Positions 11,553 through 22,460 are shown, counted from the first letter of the stretch. The stretch: DNA of 64,000 nucleotides from Orobanche coerulescens (GCA_033398695.1 CM065818.1:79914092-79978091), one strand, 5' to 3'. Numbers and translations: made by a program. The notes: generated by a model from the letters alone, not told the origin.

Positions 11553-11567
11553 GCTTTTTTTGTCCGA

Positions 11568-12198
11568 TTGGAATCATGGATAATTGCAATGCATGAAGAG
11601 CTCAACCAAATGGAAAGAAACAATATCTGGGAACTAACAGACAAACCAGATCACAAGAAAGTCATAGGCACTAAATGGGTGTATACAAACAAATGTGACA
11701 AAGATGGAGTTGTTGTTAGGAATAAAGCCAGACTCGTTGCAAAAGGATGTGCTCAATGTGAAGTTATAGACACCTGTAGCAAGACTTGAAGCTATCAGAC
11801 TATTCCACGCATATGCAGCATACAAGGATTTTGAAGTCTACCAAATGGACGTGAAAAGTGCTTTTCTCAATGGAATCCTAGAAGAAGAAGTCTATGTGAA
11901 GCAACCCCATGGATTTTTCGAAGGAGACAAAGTATACAAGTTGTTGAAAGCTCTATATGGACTAAAGCAAGCACCAAGAGCTTGGTATGAGACACTATCT
12001 ATGTTTCTGGAGAAGAATAGATTCAGCAAAGGAAAGGTGGACAAGACCTTATTCAGAGTGGAGCATGAAGGCCACATATTTCTAGTTCAAATATATGTAG
12101 ATGATATCATATTTGGATCAACCAACCCGAAGCTATGCGAGAAGTCCTCAAATCTCATGCAAGGAGAATTTGAGAACTTTGAAGAAGTTGGGAGCTGA
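11568..12198 (+). pseudogene. Element J copia reverse transcriptase fragment
   Basis: Two ORFs hold a copia RT. The first has MHEELNQMERNNIWELTD, VIGTKWVYTNKCDKDG and ARLVAKG. After a short break near 11780, the second has [20 protein letters not shown] (first catalytic Asp), [14 protein letters not shown] and the active-site segment [12 protein letters not shown]. The sequence leaves the RT near 12170, where the family normally continues toward RNase H. It runs instead into unrelated acidic sequence, so a deletion has fused RT to the 3' region. The front end is also missing: this starts at the conserved W-x-x-AM-x-EE of the RT entry, with no integrase upstream. Confidence 0.9.
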
Positions 12199-14233
12199 GA
12201 GGAAAGTAACCAAGGTCTTAAGGGAGATGACCATTGGAACCTATCCCTACAGAGCGCCTTCGGACTCAGACGAAGTTTGCTCTGATGCAGCAGATCATAC
12301 AACCCATGAGTTACCTGCAGAGGAGATCACATCAACCCTATCTGCAGTGAAGAAGTCACCTGCAGATGACACTAAATTAGACAATGTTCCTCTGTCAAAT
12401 TTATTAAAAAGAAGTTACCTGAAGCAGATAAAGTTGTTCACATCACTTCCTCACCAGAGCAGTCCCCAAAGAGACAAAGAGGACTGGTGGACTATCCCTC
12501 AAACGAAGAATAAGAGGTGCAGCCTTCCTCATCACCTGCACCTGCAGAATCTGAAGATCATCCTCAATATTAATCTGAGCTGGTGCCCAATGTGGTTCAC
12601 CTCCCAATCTTCCAAGCCAAACAGAGAAAGAAGAAGCAGAGGAGATAGTTGAAGTACCTCAAGCAGGCTACTCTTTCAATCTCAGAGAAAACGACTATCT
12701 GAACCTGACCACAGCTCAACTATAGATGGTAAGGAAGGAAGTTCTAAACTACTCATTTATAAACATATATGAAGAATTGAAGGAACTTAAATTGCTCACC
12801 TTCTCTCAACTAAAAAGTTTTGTGTAGGGAAGTACTTGGGAGCACCCCATTACTGTAGAACAGATCATTTTATATTTCTGTCAAGAGACAGACGTGAGAA
12901 AGTTACTGGAGGAAAACTGGTTCATCTCTCACTTTAAACAAAATATGGACCAGTTCATCCTCCAGGTCATGAAAGATGTATTTCATGGAAAAATCTTTGC
13001 TGGGGATGATGAACGAGGAAAATGAGAAATAGGAGAAAATAAAATTATCATTGCTGAAACTGAAGAAGTTGAAAAAGAGAAGGTAGAAGTTGAATAGAAA
13101 GAAGAAGTTGAAAAGGAAGAAGAAATAGGAGGAAAAGAAAAAAGAAATCAGAATCGAAGAAGTTGAAAAGGAGGATACAAAAGAAGGGGAAGGAGGAGTC
13201 GAAAAAAAAGAATAAGGAGGAGTTGAAAAAGAAGAAAGAGAAGAAAACGAAGATGAGAAAGAACAAGATGAAGAGGAGAAAAAAGATGAAGAAAAGAAGG
13301 ATGAAGAAAGAAGAGATGAAGATGAGGATCAGGATCAACAATCAACTTATCATGCTCCGGAAGCTAAAGCAGATAATCAGGGGGAACAGCCTGAGCAAAC
13401 CCCCCCAGAAGCAAGAAGTCATCTGTAGAGCAAAAGTCCTCAGTAGAGAAAGTAAAGCCATATGCAGAGAGAAAGTCCCCTGCAGATAAGGACTTATCAT
13501 ATGGCAAATTAGGAAAACCTGAGAAGACCCCATCTGATCAGGCGCCAGCTGATAGGCAGGTCTCTTCTGAGAAATCCATTGCTTAGAGACCAACTGCACA
13601 AGAGGATTAAGGGGAAAATTTTGTTCGTGCAGAGCTACCTATGTATCATCTACCTCCAAATCTCACTGAGATGATCAGAGGCATGTTGAAGAAACAGTTG
13701 CCAGGCTTCTCCCAACTGAGGTTAAGCCTGAACTGCAGTCTCTAAATGCCAATATGGATAGCCTGATCAATAAGAAGGACCCTTCCCCACCTCCTACTAA
13801 CTCCAAAATACTTATGGGCATGTCTGATTTCATGACTAGAGTGGATGAGCAGCTTGCCACTATTCTTGATGCTGGCAAAAAGGGGGAAAATAAGACGGAA
13901 TAAAGCAAAGGGAAAGACATCAGGTAGGGGGAAGGCAGAGAAGATATATCCAGACAAGACCTTCCTCTTCTACCGGCAGGTACCTCTCATCTAAAGAGAA
14001 AAGAAGTAGCTGCACCATCTGATCCACCTGCAGCCAAGAGGAGGAGAACAAGACATGATCCAGAGGTCAGATATCAATGGGAAGGGAAGGAGCTTCAATA
14101 TTTTGAAGAGTTCATGCCTACAGAGGAAGAACATATGTGGGGAAGTGCAAGAAAGCAGTTTATAGAGAAGTATTATCTCTGGGAGATGCTTCAAGACAAA
14201 GGTTGCTCCCCACAGTAGACCTTCATTAATTTT
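12199..14233 (+). pseudogene. Element J 3' additional (env-like) coding region, degenerate
   Basis: No enzyme domain is recognised. Fragmented frames encode hydrophilic sequence with repeated short motifs such as PAEEI, SPADD, SPADK and APADR. A GA-rich stretch at 13040-13340 encodes Lys/Glu-rich sequence. Segments such as QETDVRKLLEENWFISHF and MYHLPPNLTEMIRGMLKK resemble ordinary folded protein. SIRE-type copia elements carry an extra ORF after pol, sometimes called env-like, and this position fits. I see no signal peptide or membrane helix, so an envelope function is not supported. Stops are frequent. Confidence 0.5.
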
Positions 14234-14536
14234 ATGAATATGAACTTCCCAAGACTATGGGAAGTCTTGAAGAAGCATGCTGCCAAGAACTTCAACGCCT
14301 ATCCAATGATCCCTGATTTAAGACCTGAAGAAGCTCCTACACTTATGAATAATGAACTTGATGAGCTGTCTCTTCAGGAAGAGATCAGAGAACTTTGCGT
14401 GGAAAATAACTTCACAACTCCTGATCAGCAAGAGTTTGCTTCATTGGCAGTCAAGAGGAAGTATGGGCTAGCCCCAGTATCTAAAAAGCCAATTGGAACC
14501 AAACTATTGAGGTCACTCCCTCCTGCAAGGCAGTAG
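14234..14536 (+). pseudogene. Element J 3' ORF, C-terminal open segment
   Basis: An open frame of 100 codons beginning MNMNFPRLWEVLKKHAAKNF and ending LGTKLL-like basic sequence; the bases after its stop encode TRGRGRGRGR. The same frame extends upstream through YFEEFMPTEEEHMWG to about 14040, with one TAG near 14218, so the ATG is probably internal. It is the best preserved part of the additional ORF. Function is unknown. It is followed by about 290 bp of AT-rich untranslated sequence to the polypurine stretch. Confidence 0.5.
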
Positions 14537-14814
14537 ACCAGAGGAAGAGGAAGAGGGAGAGGAAGATAATTTTTTGTCATTTACCTTTAATTATATCCTT
14601 GTAATTTACTTATAAATTCTATAATACTTGTAATTTTCTTACCTGTATTTTGTCTCATTCAACTGCACTGTAATGTAATATCAATAAAAATTTATAACAA
14701 TCACTTGAATGACAACCACTAGTTGTCTGAAAACAGATTGAGTTTGATTTTTGTCTTGCACTTTATTTTGTGAAAATCTGTTTACATTTGAAATACTTTA
14801 GTATTGCCATCATA

Positions 14815-14829
14815 AAAATAGGGAGAAAT
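14815..14829 (+). promoter_or_regulatory. Element J polypurine tract
   Basis: A-rich and G-rich run ending GGGAGAAAT directly before the LTR start TGTTGGGAATAC. This is the usual primer for plus-strand DNA. Confidence 0.7.
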
Positions 14830-15059
14830 TGTTGGGAATACTTGTTAGATTTTGATGATATCATTCCTTTATTGATAATTATTCAAATATATGTTTTAAG
14901 TACTTGGCAATTGTAAAGAAGAACCAAATGAGTATCTTTTATAGGAGTTTAGATTTAGGCTAATTCTTGATCAAATGTTGATTAGTAGAAAATCGGCTAA
15001 GTATAGAACTGCCATTTATCAGAGAAGTTATCAGGCAAGTTCATTATCAGAGAAGTTTT

Positions 15060-15430
15060 GGTCAACGCAAAACATCAGAGAGGTTTGACCAAAACCTAGC
15101 TGCAGATAAGTTCTAAAGAAAGCGCGACATCATACAAGTTTTGGTCAACGTAGAATATCAGAGAGGTTTGACCAAAACCCATCTACAGTCGAGTTATCAG
15201 ACGAGAACTGGTCAACAAAATATCAGCTGAAGTTTGACCATCAGATCAGAGAACATTCATCACGTCAGAGTACTTCATATCAGAGGAACTCATATCAGAG
15301 AACTTAAGAGCAGAGAAAATTATCTCAGAGAAGTCCAGAGAAGAGAACTTGATCTCAGAGAACTTCTACCAAGATACATCAGAGAAGTTTACATCAGAGA
15401 AAGTTGACTGCACATTAGGCAGGTTTGACC
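15060..15430. promoter_or_regulatory. Inverted W-box pairs in the U3 of LTR J
   Basis: Seven TTGACC/GGTCAA sites and one TTGACT. Positions: GGTCAA at 15060, 15143 and 15210; TTGACC at 15085, 15168, 15234 and 15425; TTGAC at 15404. Three sites form inverted pairs 24-25 bp apart, embedded in repeats of TCAGAGAAGTT-like words. W-boxes are bound by WRKY factors in plants; use here is inferred. Confidence 0.75.
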
Positions 15431-15789
15431 AACAGATATCAGATAAGTTCTCATTCAGATATCAGCCAAGTCCAAGTAACTCAGTCCACGTCAGCAAGTG
15501 TTGAAAGTCAGCATTTATGGAAAGCCACATGCAGACGCAAGGAGATAAACTGGAAAGATTCTCGGAAAGCTAGGAATAAAATATTCCTTGAGATCCGCGT
15601 TCTGAAGACTTATGATTATTCTAATCAAGAATAACGACACTAAATAAAGAAGGTCTTTCAAACGGTCAGAATTGAAAAGGGTAATCAAGCCGTGCAACGG
15701 AATGATAAGATAAACAAAGAAGTCCACTCTCCAATGGACGGATTTCTTACAATGATGCAACGACTATGAAAGAAGGTTCGTAGTCGTAC

Positions 15790-15797
15790 TATAAATA
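15790..15797 (+). promoter_or_regulatory. LTR J TATA box
   Basis: TATAAATA about 360 bp after the last W-box. The inverted copy of the LTR shows the same motif near 63832-63840. Confidence 0.7.
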
Positions 15798-16516
15798 TAT
15801 GAAGATATGAATTGAGCAAAGTATGATGCGAACTATACTTACAAATGAACAAAGCAATCAAAGCAAACAAATCTATTAAATAGATCTATAGCATCGTGAA
15901 AGAGTATATCTTAAAACAGTCATATTCGGAGAAGCTCTTTAGTTGGAGAAGACAAACACTCTTGTCTTTAAAGCTGAGTAAGGGGTACTTCTGTGAACGA
16001 GGTTTCAGAAGTTTCGCGACTGATAAGGCATCCTCGAGTTCTTGATTGAAAGGTGATAGAAACTCGAGAGTTGTTGAGGCATCCAAGGAGTTTCGATCAA
16101 GAGGTGCTAGGTAGTCAAGGCAGTTGAAACGGCCACAGATTTCCACTACTTGGAAGCTGTTATTGTAATACTCGGTTGTAACTCAGTCATTTTTATTCGG
16201 TAATTATCAGTCTGTATTTGTCACTCAGTAATTCTCACTCATTAATAATCGCTCATCATTCATGAATCACTCAATTGCGTTCAATGTTGGCATGTGGTAA
16301 CCGTGTATCAGTTACCGATCGTCATTTCATCTCCGTTTGAGTGTCGGAACGGGAGTATTATCATTATCATCGTGATTGGTAGTCTTGTGCTGGAGTATCA
16401 TTCTTTGGCATGTGTTAGACTTGTTCATTTCCACATTCGTATGATTTGTCGGATCATTCATCAGTCGTATCGAGGAATCGGAATCATCGGATTTATTCAC
16501 CTTGGCCAACATTGAG

Positions 16517-17015
16517 TTACGGCCGTAAGGTTCTGGGATACGGCCGTAAGTCCAGCAGGTACGGCCGTAAGGCTGGCGATTCTGGCCGTAAGTGGCCCAG
16601 GCCGCCAGGCGTTTTGGCCGAAGGTGAGTTACGGCCGTAAGGAAGGTGAGATACGGCCGTAAGTGGCGTTCGTAAATTCCGGGTGTTGTCGACCAAGGGT
16701 GACTTACGGCCGTAAGGGTTGCGGCATACGGCCGTAAGTCGAGGCAGGTACGGCCGTAAGGCTTGGCCGGATACGGCCGTACGCTGCAGGTAGGATGTCC
16801 GGCCATTTTTGACGAAGGCGGGTTACGCCCGTAAGGTTGGCCGGATACGGCCGTATCATCCGAGTTACGGCCGTAAGGTGTGCGGTACGGCCGTAAGGCT
16901 GTCGGCGGGTGTTTTTGACGAAGCCGAGTTACGGCCGTACGAGTTGGCCGGTTACGGCCGTAAGGCCGTTGACTTGTAAAGTTACGGCCGTAAGAGGGCC
17001 GAGTTACGGCCGTAA
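16517..17015. repeat. Palindrome array, TTACGGCCGTAA type (LTR D, 5' copy)
   Basis: About 18 copies (16 with the exact ACGGCCGT core or nearly so, two degenerate) from 16517 to 17015. Runs such as 16705, 16727, 16749 and 16771 are spaced 22 bp; other neighbours are 21-23 bp apart. The array stops 11 bp before the TATA-like box. Confidence 0.93.
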
Positions 17016-17025
17016 CTTCCGGCAG

Positions 17026-17033
17026 TATTTAAG
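17026..17033 (+). promoter_or_regulatory. LTR D TATA-like box (5' copy)
   Basis: TATTTAAG just after the last palindrome; the 3' LTR has the same box at 24047-24054. It is a weaker match than in the other LTRs. Confidence 0.55.
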
Positions 17034-18682
17034 TACTCGGCCGGGACATTTTTACTCATTTTCATCCTCTTCTTCTTCTTGTTCCGAAAGAGAGACTTGA
17101 GAGAGGTATTTTTTCCATCCTCAATCACTGGTGTATTCGGATTTCATCATCTTATTTCGTTGGGAAGCTTGGATAGTCGATTTAACACGTTTTCATCGGA
17201 TCGAAGTGTTTGGATCTTCAAAGGTAATATTCTTCAACACCTTGGATTTCGATTTTTTGTTGAGATAAGATGTTTTGGACGTTATAATCATGTTATATGA
17301 AGGGATATGTATATGATTATAAGTTTGTATAAAGATTCATTGGATTATTGAAGGATTATTCAAGAACACTTTGAATATCGAGTTGAAATTGGGGGTTTTC
17401 GATTAATTGTCGTTATAATCACGTTTTTGGATATTCGTTTTGGATTATTAATCGTATTGAAGATGTTTTGTGGGTTTGAAACCTTTCTTGAGGGATTTGA
17501 TATTGGTACATTGAGGTTTGATTGTAAACAATTGGAGTTCGGACGCAACGTGTTTGATTTAATGCCTCAATGGACTTGGTTTAGTCGTATTAGCGTTTTG
17601 AGTTCGTTATATTCGTGTTTGATTCGTATATTGAACGGATTGTTGGTAATTGAATTGTTCAAGGTTGTTCGAGCGACCGATATCTCAATTAGGACATTGT
17701 TCGCGGAAGGATAATTGTCGCCGGCGTTGTGTAAGTTAATTCTTACTCGGTTAAAAGGATATTCATTCCTTTTGTCGTTGTTCATTCATAATCATACCTC
17801 ATTCATCATTGTATTAATCGTATCAAAACTCGTCATTGTCAATTAATCACCTCAGTCATAAGGAGCAGCGGTTCCGATCATTTCATTGAGCTATCATTCA
17901 TTTCACCATCATTCAATCTTGGTGAGTCATTATTCATTTTCATTGTCACTTTTGTCGTATTGTGGCATTAGGGTCATCTTGGCGTGCCGGTTGGTATGTG
18001 TAGGATTTTCATGTCGGGCACATTATAGTCGTGTGTTGGTTGGTGACCTCACATTGGACTGTGCACACGAGTCGATTGCTCGTGAGACTGATTAGGTACA
18101 AGACCACGCGTGTTTGATCGTTGGTGGCTTGTGCACGGACACATTTCCATCCCGGGCGTAGTGTGACGCCATTCCTTTGAGCCGTCTTGATTAGTCGATT
18201 CATATAGCATGTTTGATTGCGTATGTTTTGAGAATAATTCATAATTTCGGATATATCATGATTGTGTATTTTCAACCCTTGAGGATTGTTGTTCTTTATG
18301 GCCCGGCCCGTTTGGGGATTTTGTTTTTGAGGTCATGGCAAGGCAAGCACGGGAATAGCATGTTGATGTCGAGGAGTCCTAGTGATACTAGTAGGGGCCC
18401 CGATCTTTGATTATTCATGTTCTTGTCCTTTATTTTCAGCTTGAGACTTTCATTTGAATACTCCGTTTCATTCGGTGTGGTGTATTTTATCTTCATATAA
18501 AATACACCGGTATTCGTATTGTCTGGTGTGTTGTAACTAAACTCCTCATCGGAGTAATTATTCCGTAATGTAGTTCGGTACTACATTTATCCGGTGTAAT
18601 TCATTCATTTTCTTTTGCACGGTGGGTCCTGGTTGGGGATCTACGCTATTGTAATATCCGCCTAGTTTGGGGTGTTACGAGT

Positions 18683-18694
18683 TGGTATCGGAGC
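18683..18694 (+). promoter_or_regulatory. Element D primer binding site
   Basis: TGGTATCGGAGC, one mismatch from the initiator-Met tRNA complement, three bases after the LTR. Confidence 0.85.
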
Positions 18695-19208
18695 GTGGTT
18701 TTGAATACTACCCTCCAAGTCATGTCTCATTTGAAATCATCGTCATCGGACTAGTATCATTGGACTTTCGCGTCACGTGTGACTGTGCAGATGCCGAGCC
18801 AATCGATCAAAGAAGCGTAAGATTTCTAACGCCATGGTATAATTTACGGCAATAGTCATTCATTCATCATTCATCATTTAACAATCCTCAACATCATCCT
18901 TTATTATGATTAAGACGATCATGTTAACTCATTAATCACTTAATTCATTTCATTACTCAGTTAATGATCAGGACGACCATGTTAATTCATTAATCACTTA
19001 ATTCATTTCATTACTCAGTTGCCGATCTAGATGATCATATTATAAATCTTGTTAAATTATTCAAAATAATCATTTCAAGAATTTCATCAGATACTCATGT
19101 CACTTCAGTCAATCATTCCTATAATCACTAAGTTAGAGCATGTATACTCATTTTCATCATCTCATGACGTAATCATAACGTGATAATCATGCGGGTAATA
19201 TAATCATT
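18695..19208 (+). other. Element D untranslated leader
   Basis: AT-rich leader with two near-identical ~60 bp copies at about 18910-19020 (TTAATCACTTAATTCATTTC with GACGACCATGTTAA). It resembles the 37-bp repeats in the leader of element C on the opposite strand, supporting kinship of C and D. Confidence 0.5.
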
Positions 19209-19797
19209 ATGCGACCTTCCTACTTCAGTATGGAGAGAGCTGTCAGGGGATGCACGGGAAGAGGCCGCGGTGCGGGCCGAAACCCGAGGAATAATCACTC
19301 GCTGCCGGGAAATCGTGCCCAGGACTTGGCTCGATCAGAAGATGTTTGGGTTGATCCACTCACTTTTATGCAGGCCATGATGACCCATGTGCAGTTGCTC
19401 AATCATCATTGCGCCACTCTGACCGGATTAATCGAGAGAACTCTCCCGTATGAGGCAGTACGCTAAGGAGAGTCTTGAACAACAACCTTCATCTTTCAGC
19501 AAGAAATCAACGAAGCGTAATCAATCCGAAGGCGGTCAGTCAACCTTCAAGAAGCCTCGTGTGAGCCCTATCGTTTCTGAACGACCTTCTACGGCGCATA
19601 ATCGTGCGGGATCTCATTCCCGAGCGGCCATTTCGGCCATCACCTGTTTCAATTGTGGGCAGCGGGTCATTTCAGCAGAGTGTCTCAAACCGTCTATCAC
19701 GTGCTATAATTGTGGGAATTTTGGACATAAGGCCCGTTTTGCGAAAGGACTCCAAGTCGGCTCGCGGCATCTCGAGCCCGAAGCAATCGGCGTTTGA
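19209..19797 (+). pseudogene. Element D gag, shortened, with ruined zinc knuckles
   Basis: Two overlapping frames (19209-19466 and 19450-19797) cover a short gag. The first begins MRPSYFSMERAVRGCTGRGR and ends near a TLPYEA segment; the large capsid core seen in elements A and B is missing. The second holds STFKKPRVSPIVSERPS and two knuckle remnants, CFNCGQRVISAEC (no histidine) and CYNCGNFGHKARFA (last cysteine lost). With the capsid core absent and both knuckles broken, this gag should not package RNA. It is nevertheless in the right place between leader and pol. Confidence 0.75.
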
Positions 19798-20712
19798 GAA
19801 TCAGGCCTTTGTCAACGTCATTTAAGACAATGGAAGCAAATAGAGTTGGAGCTCGTACTTATCGAGACGGGAGCGTCGGTTCGGGGCGGCAAGTCCCATT
19901 CATATGATGAGGAGGATCGACGATCGGTGGTCGAATAATTTCAGGTATACTCGAAATTATATTTCAACTTGAGTGAACCTTATGATGCTGGTACACCGCA
20001 ATCATACATTTTCGAATCATGCTTGAATAGACTTATTTCGGAATAGTCCTATTGCTTGTGGACTTCATACCATCGGTCTACCTGACGATGGAAGAATTTT
20101 CGAAATTTTACCAAATTAAGCTTAATGACCGCGATTGGTTGATGGGTCTAATCGTGGTGAACTTATCTTAGGACGATGTAATTTTCAGTATTTGTTGGTT
20201 CAACCTTCTTGATACTATCCTCAGTGATTGTTAGCGTTTGGTCACTATCTTTCCATCGTTGGTTGTCGATTGTGTGCTTCAGGGTAGTGATCCCCGTTGT
20301 TCCGGTAGAATTTTTTTTTTTTTTTTTTTTTTATTATGGCAGAGGCAGAGAGATTCCGCGATCGAACTATTCAATCATTCATTGTATCATTTTCATCGAT
20401 TGGCCTTTCTAGGGCAATCGAGTTATTCAATCATTCATTGTATCATTTTCATCGATTGGCCTTTCTAGGGCAATCGAGTTATTCAATCATTCATTGTATC
20501 ATTTTCATCGATTGGCCTTTCTAGGGCAATCGAGTTATTCAAACATTCATTGTGTCATCTTCATCGATTGGCCTTTCTAAGGCAATCGAGTTGTTCAATC
20601 ATTATTGGTATCTCTTTTTATCGATTGACCATTCTAGGACAATCGCAATGTTCAATCATTCGTAGTATCATTGTCATCGATTGACGATGTATTTTCAGAC
20701 GAGTTATCTGGT
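19798..20712 (+). other. Element D protease region, replaced by a poly-T run and 56-bp repeats
   Basis: From 19798 to about 20300 only traces of protease/linker are seen, such as LIETGASV near 19855. A run of about 22 T follows at 20311-20332. An array of 56-bp repeats then occupies 20369-20700. Coding sequence resumes with DVFSDELSG, the normal VFPDELPG before RT, at about 20687. The repeats thus sit exactly between protease and RT. Confidence 0.7.
20369..20700 (+). repeat. 56-bp tandem array inside element D pol
   Basis: About six units starting at 20369, 20425, 20481, 20537, 20593 and ~20650, with core ATTCAATCATTCATTG and TCATCGATTGGCC. The first four are nearly identical. The reverse complement matches the 56-bp repeats in the C LTRs (39157-39680 and 45948-46465) in the same element-relative orientation. 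Confidence 0.92.
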
Positions 20713-21480
20713 TGTCTTCACATAGAGTAGTGGAATTCAGGAGTGAGTGGAACCGGTACGTTCCCTTTATCGAAGGCACCGTATCGGATGGCCCCGACCA
20801 GAATGCAAGAGTTGAAGATTCAACTGGAGGAGTAGTTCGAGAAAGGTTATCTCCGACCGATTGCATTCCCGTGAGGAGCACCAGTGTGATCTGTCAAGGA
20901 GAAGGATGGCTCGTCTCGTGTGTGTATTAATTACCAGTAGTTGATCAGGGTAATGATCAAGAGTAGTATCCCTTACCCCGTATTGATGATCTTTTAGATC
21001 AACTTCAGGGAGCCTCGTATTTTTCCAGGATCGACTTAAGATCTGGATATCACGATTGCGGATTCGAGAATCGGATATCGCGAGGACAGCGTTTCATACA
21101 CGCTATGGTCATTATGAGTTCGTAGTTATGCCGTTCGGGCTAACTATTGCACCTGCAGTATTCATGGAGTTAATGAATCGGGTTTTCATCGACTTTTTAG
21201 ATCAGTTGTTGTTGTCTTCATCGGCGACATTTTGATTTATTCTCTTAGCGAGAGGAACACGAGGTTCATCTTCTTCGAGTTCTCGACGTGTTGAGACGCG
21301 AGCAATTTTATGGAAGTTTTCTTAATGTGAGTTACGGATGTCCGAAGTGACTTTTCTCGGGCATGTAATTTCATCTGACAGAGTTCGTGCCGACCCTCAG
21401 AAGACGGAGGCTATCCGAGATTGGCAACCTCCGAAAGATGTTAAGTAAATCCGAAGTTCCCCGGATTAGATGATTAATTA
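20713..21480 (+). pseudogene. Element D reverse transcriptase remnant
   Basis: Translated in several frames, the order matches a Tekay-type RT: a PYRMAPTRMQELKIQLEE segment near 20785, GAPV and KDGS near 20880-20910, an YPxLxIxDLLDQL-like stretch near 20980, [15 protein letters not shown] near 21010-21050, MPFGL-like near 21130, [14 protein letters not shown] near 21165, then an [13 protein letters not shown] catalytic segment near 21220 in which the expected VFIDD reads FIGD. FLGHVISSDRV follows near 21355. Stops and small deletions are frequent, and several conserved blocks are shortened. The enzyme cannot be functional. Confidence 0.8.
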
Positions 21481-21489
21481 TCGACCCGG

Positions 21490-21890
21490 CCGGAGCTAAC
21501 AACCGTGGTTTTCGCGTTGGAATTTTGGCGTCATTACCTTTATGGCGTCACCTGTCAGTCATTCACCAATCACCAGAGATGAAGTATATATTTTCTCACA
21601 AGGAGTTAAATATGCGACAGGGGCGGTGGTTGGAACTAATCAAAGATTTTGATCTCGAGATCCTTTACCACCCGGGCAAGGCGAACGTTGTCGCCGACGC
21701 CTTGAGTCGTAAGTCCATTCAGGAGCAGATGCTTGCTCATTTAAGAGTTCAGAAGGAGCTTCAGCAGGAATTCCTTAGACCCGAGATCGAGGTCCGACTT
21801 CAGCAAGTTCAGGGACAGCTTTGTATGTTAGAGATTTCATCATCACTTGAGGAGGAAATCAGGGAGAATCAGGGTTCAGATTCATTTTGT
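21490..21890 (+). pseudogene. Element D RNase H remnant and linker
   Basis: The N-terminal catalytic Asp part of RNase H is deleted. What remains begins with LTTVVFALEFWRHYLYGV in split frames near 21500. It continues in an open frame (21525-21959) with YIFSHKELNMRQGRWLEL and [15 protein letters not shown], the usual end of Ty3 RNase H. The linker to integrase follows (LRVQKELQQEFLRPEIE). Given the lost active-site half, it is a pseudogene. Confidence 0.85.
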
Positions 21891-22460
21891 TGCTCATCCG
21901 CGAGGATGTGGTACAGGGGAAAGCCCCTGGAATTGTGGTCCACGAGGATGGACTCTTGAGTTTTGAGAATCGGTTGTGCGTACCGGCGAATGATGAGTTG
22001 AAGAGCTCGATCTTGAGAGAAGCTCATGCTACCCCTTATCCGGTTCATCCGGGGTCTAGCAGGGTGTACCAGGATTTGAAACAACATTTCTGGTGGAATA
22101 ATATGAAGCGAGGAGTCGCGGAATTTGTTTCGAGATGTTTAGCCTATTAGCAAGTCAAGATTGAAATCAGCGACCGGTGAGTATGCTGATATCGCTTCCT
22201 ATTCCAGGATGGAAGTGGGAAGACATTTCTATGGATTTCTTCACAAGTTGCCGGCAGTCGTCGTGGCATGAATACGATCTGGGTGATCGTGGATCGCTAT
22301 CTAAATCAGCTCATTCCCTTGAGATCAAGGATACGTGGGGTCCCGAGAGACTTGCCCAATGCTCGTGAGAGAGTTAGTGAGATTGCAGTACTCCTAAGAG
22401 TTTGTTTCGATCGTGTCGGGCGATTCGTGTCTCGTTTAGGGAACCGATTCACCGTGCTTT
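21891..22460 (+). pseudogene. Element D integrase, zinc and catalytic core remnants
   Basis: The zinc-binding domain is visible as LCVPANDELKSSILREAHA, then YPVHPGSSRVYQDLKQHFWW and FVSRCLAY, where the second cysteine of the HHCC motif is lost to a stop. The core then shows WKWEDISMDFFT (first catalytic Asp) at about 22210, a VIVDR-like segment, SKSAHSL, and a broken VSDRD region near 22430. Bases 22461-22760 hold further fragments, such as LRACVLD near 22545, in shifted frames. Integration of this copy must have been catalysed by another element's enzyme or happened before decay. Confidence 0.75.

Larger units (their letters stand above)
14830..16163 (+). repeat. Element J 3' LTR, first part
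   Basis: It starts TGTTGGGAATACTTG and runs to GTTAT at 16159-16163, where element D is inserted. It includes the W-box-rich U3 (15060-15430), a TATA box at 15790 and the start of R/U5. The LTR continues at 25687. The pre-insertion junction is confirmed by the uninterrupted inverted copy around 63471-63495. Confidence 0.88.
16164..18679 (+). repeat. Element D 5' LTR
   Basis: It starts TGTAATACTCGGTTGTAAC and ends near GTTTGGGGTGTTAC(G), the terminal A of the 3' copy being changed. It contains the TTACGGCCGTAA array, a TATA-like box at 17026 and a long R/U5. ORFs in it are by-products of the repeats. Confidence 0.92.

Noticed and set aside
13163..13489. Lys/Glu-rich ORF on plus and Phe/Leu-rich ORFs on minus
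   Set aside because: The GA-rich low-complexity tract of the J 3' region is open in several frames by composition alone.
16327..16806. Open frame of 159 codons (minus) rich in PYGR/TAV motifs, and its twin at 23384-23827
   Set aside because: It is a by-product of translating the TTACGGCCGTAA array inside LTR D. It has no domain and no supporting context.
16517..17015. CRISPR-like array of short palindromic repeats with regular spacers
   Set aside because: Spacing is only ~22 bp centre to centre, with ~10-bp spacers. The context is a plant LTR with a TATA box and a target duplication, and no cas genes are present.
20311..20332. Poly-T run as the reversed poly-A tail of a processed gene copy
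   Set aside because: No coding sequence on the minus strand ends there, and the neighbouring DNA is element D and the 56-bp array.
20238..20524. Repetitive small ORFs (repeated HSLYHFHRLAFLG)
   Set aside because: They arise from the 56-bp tandem array and not from a gene.
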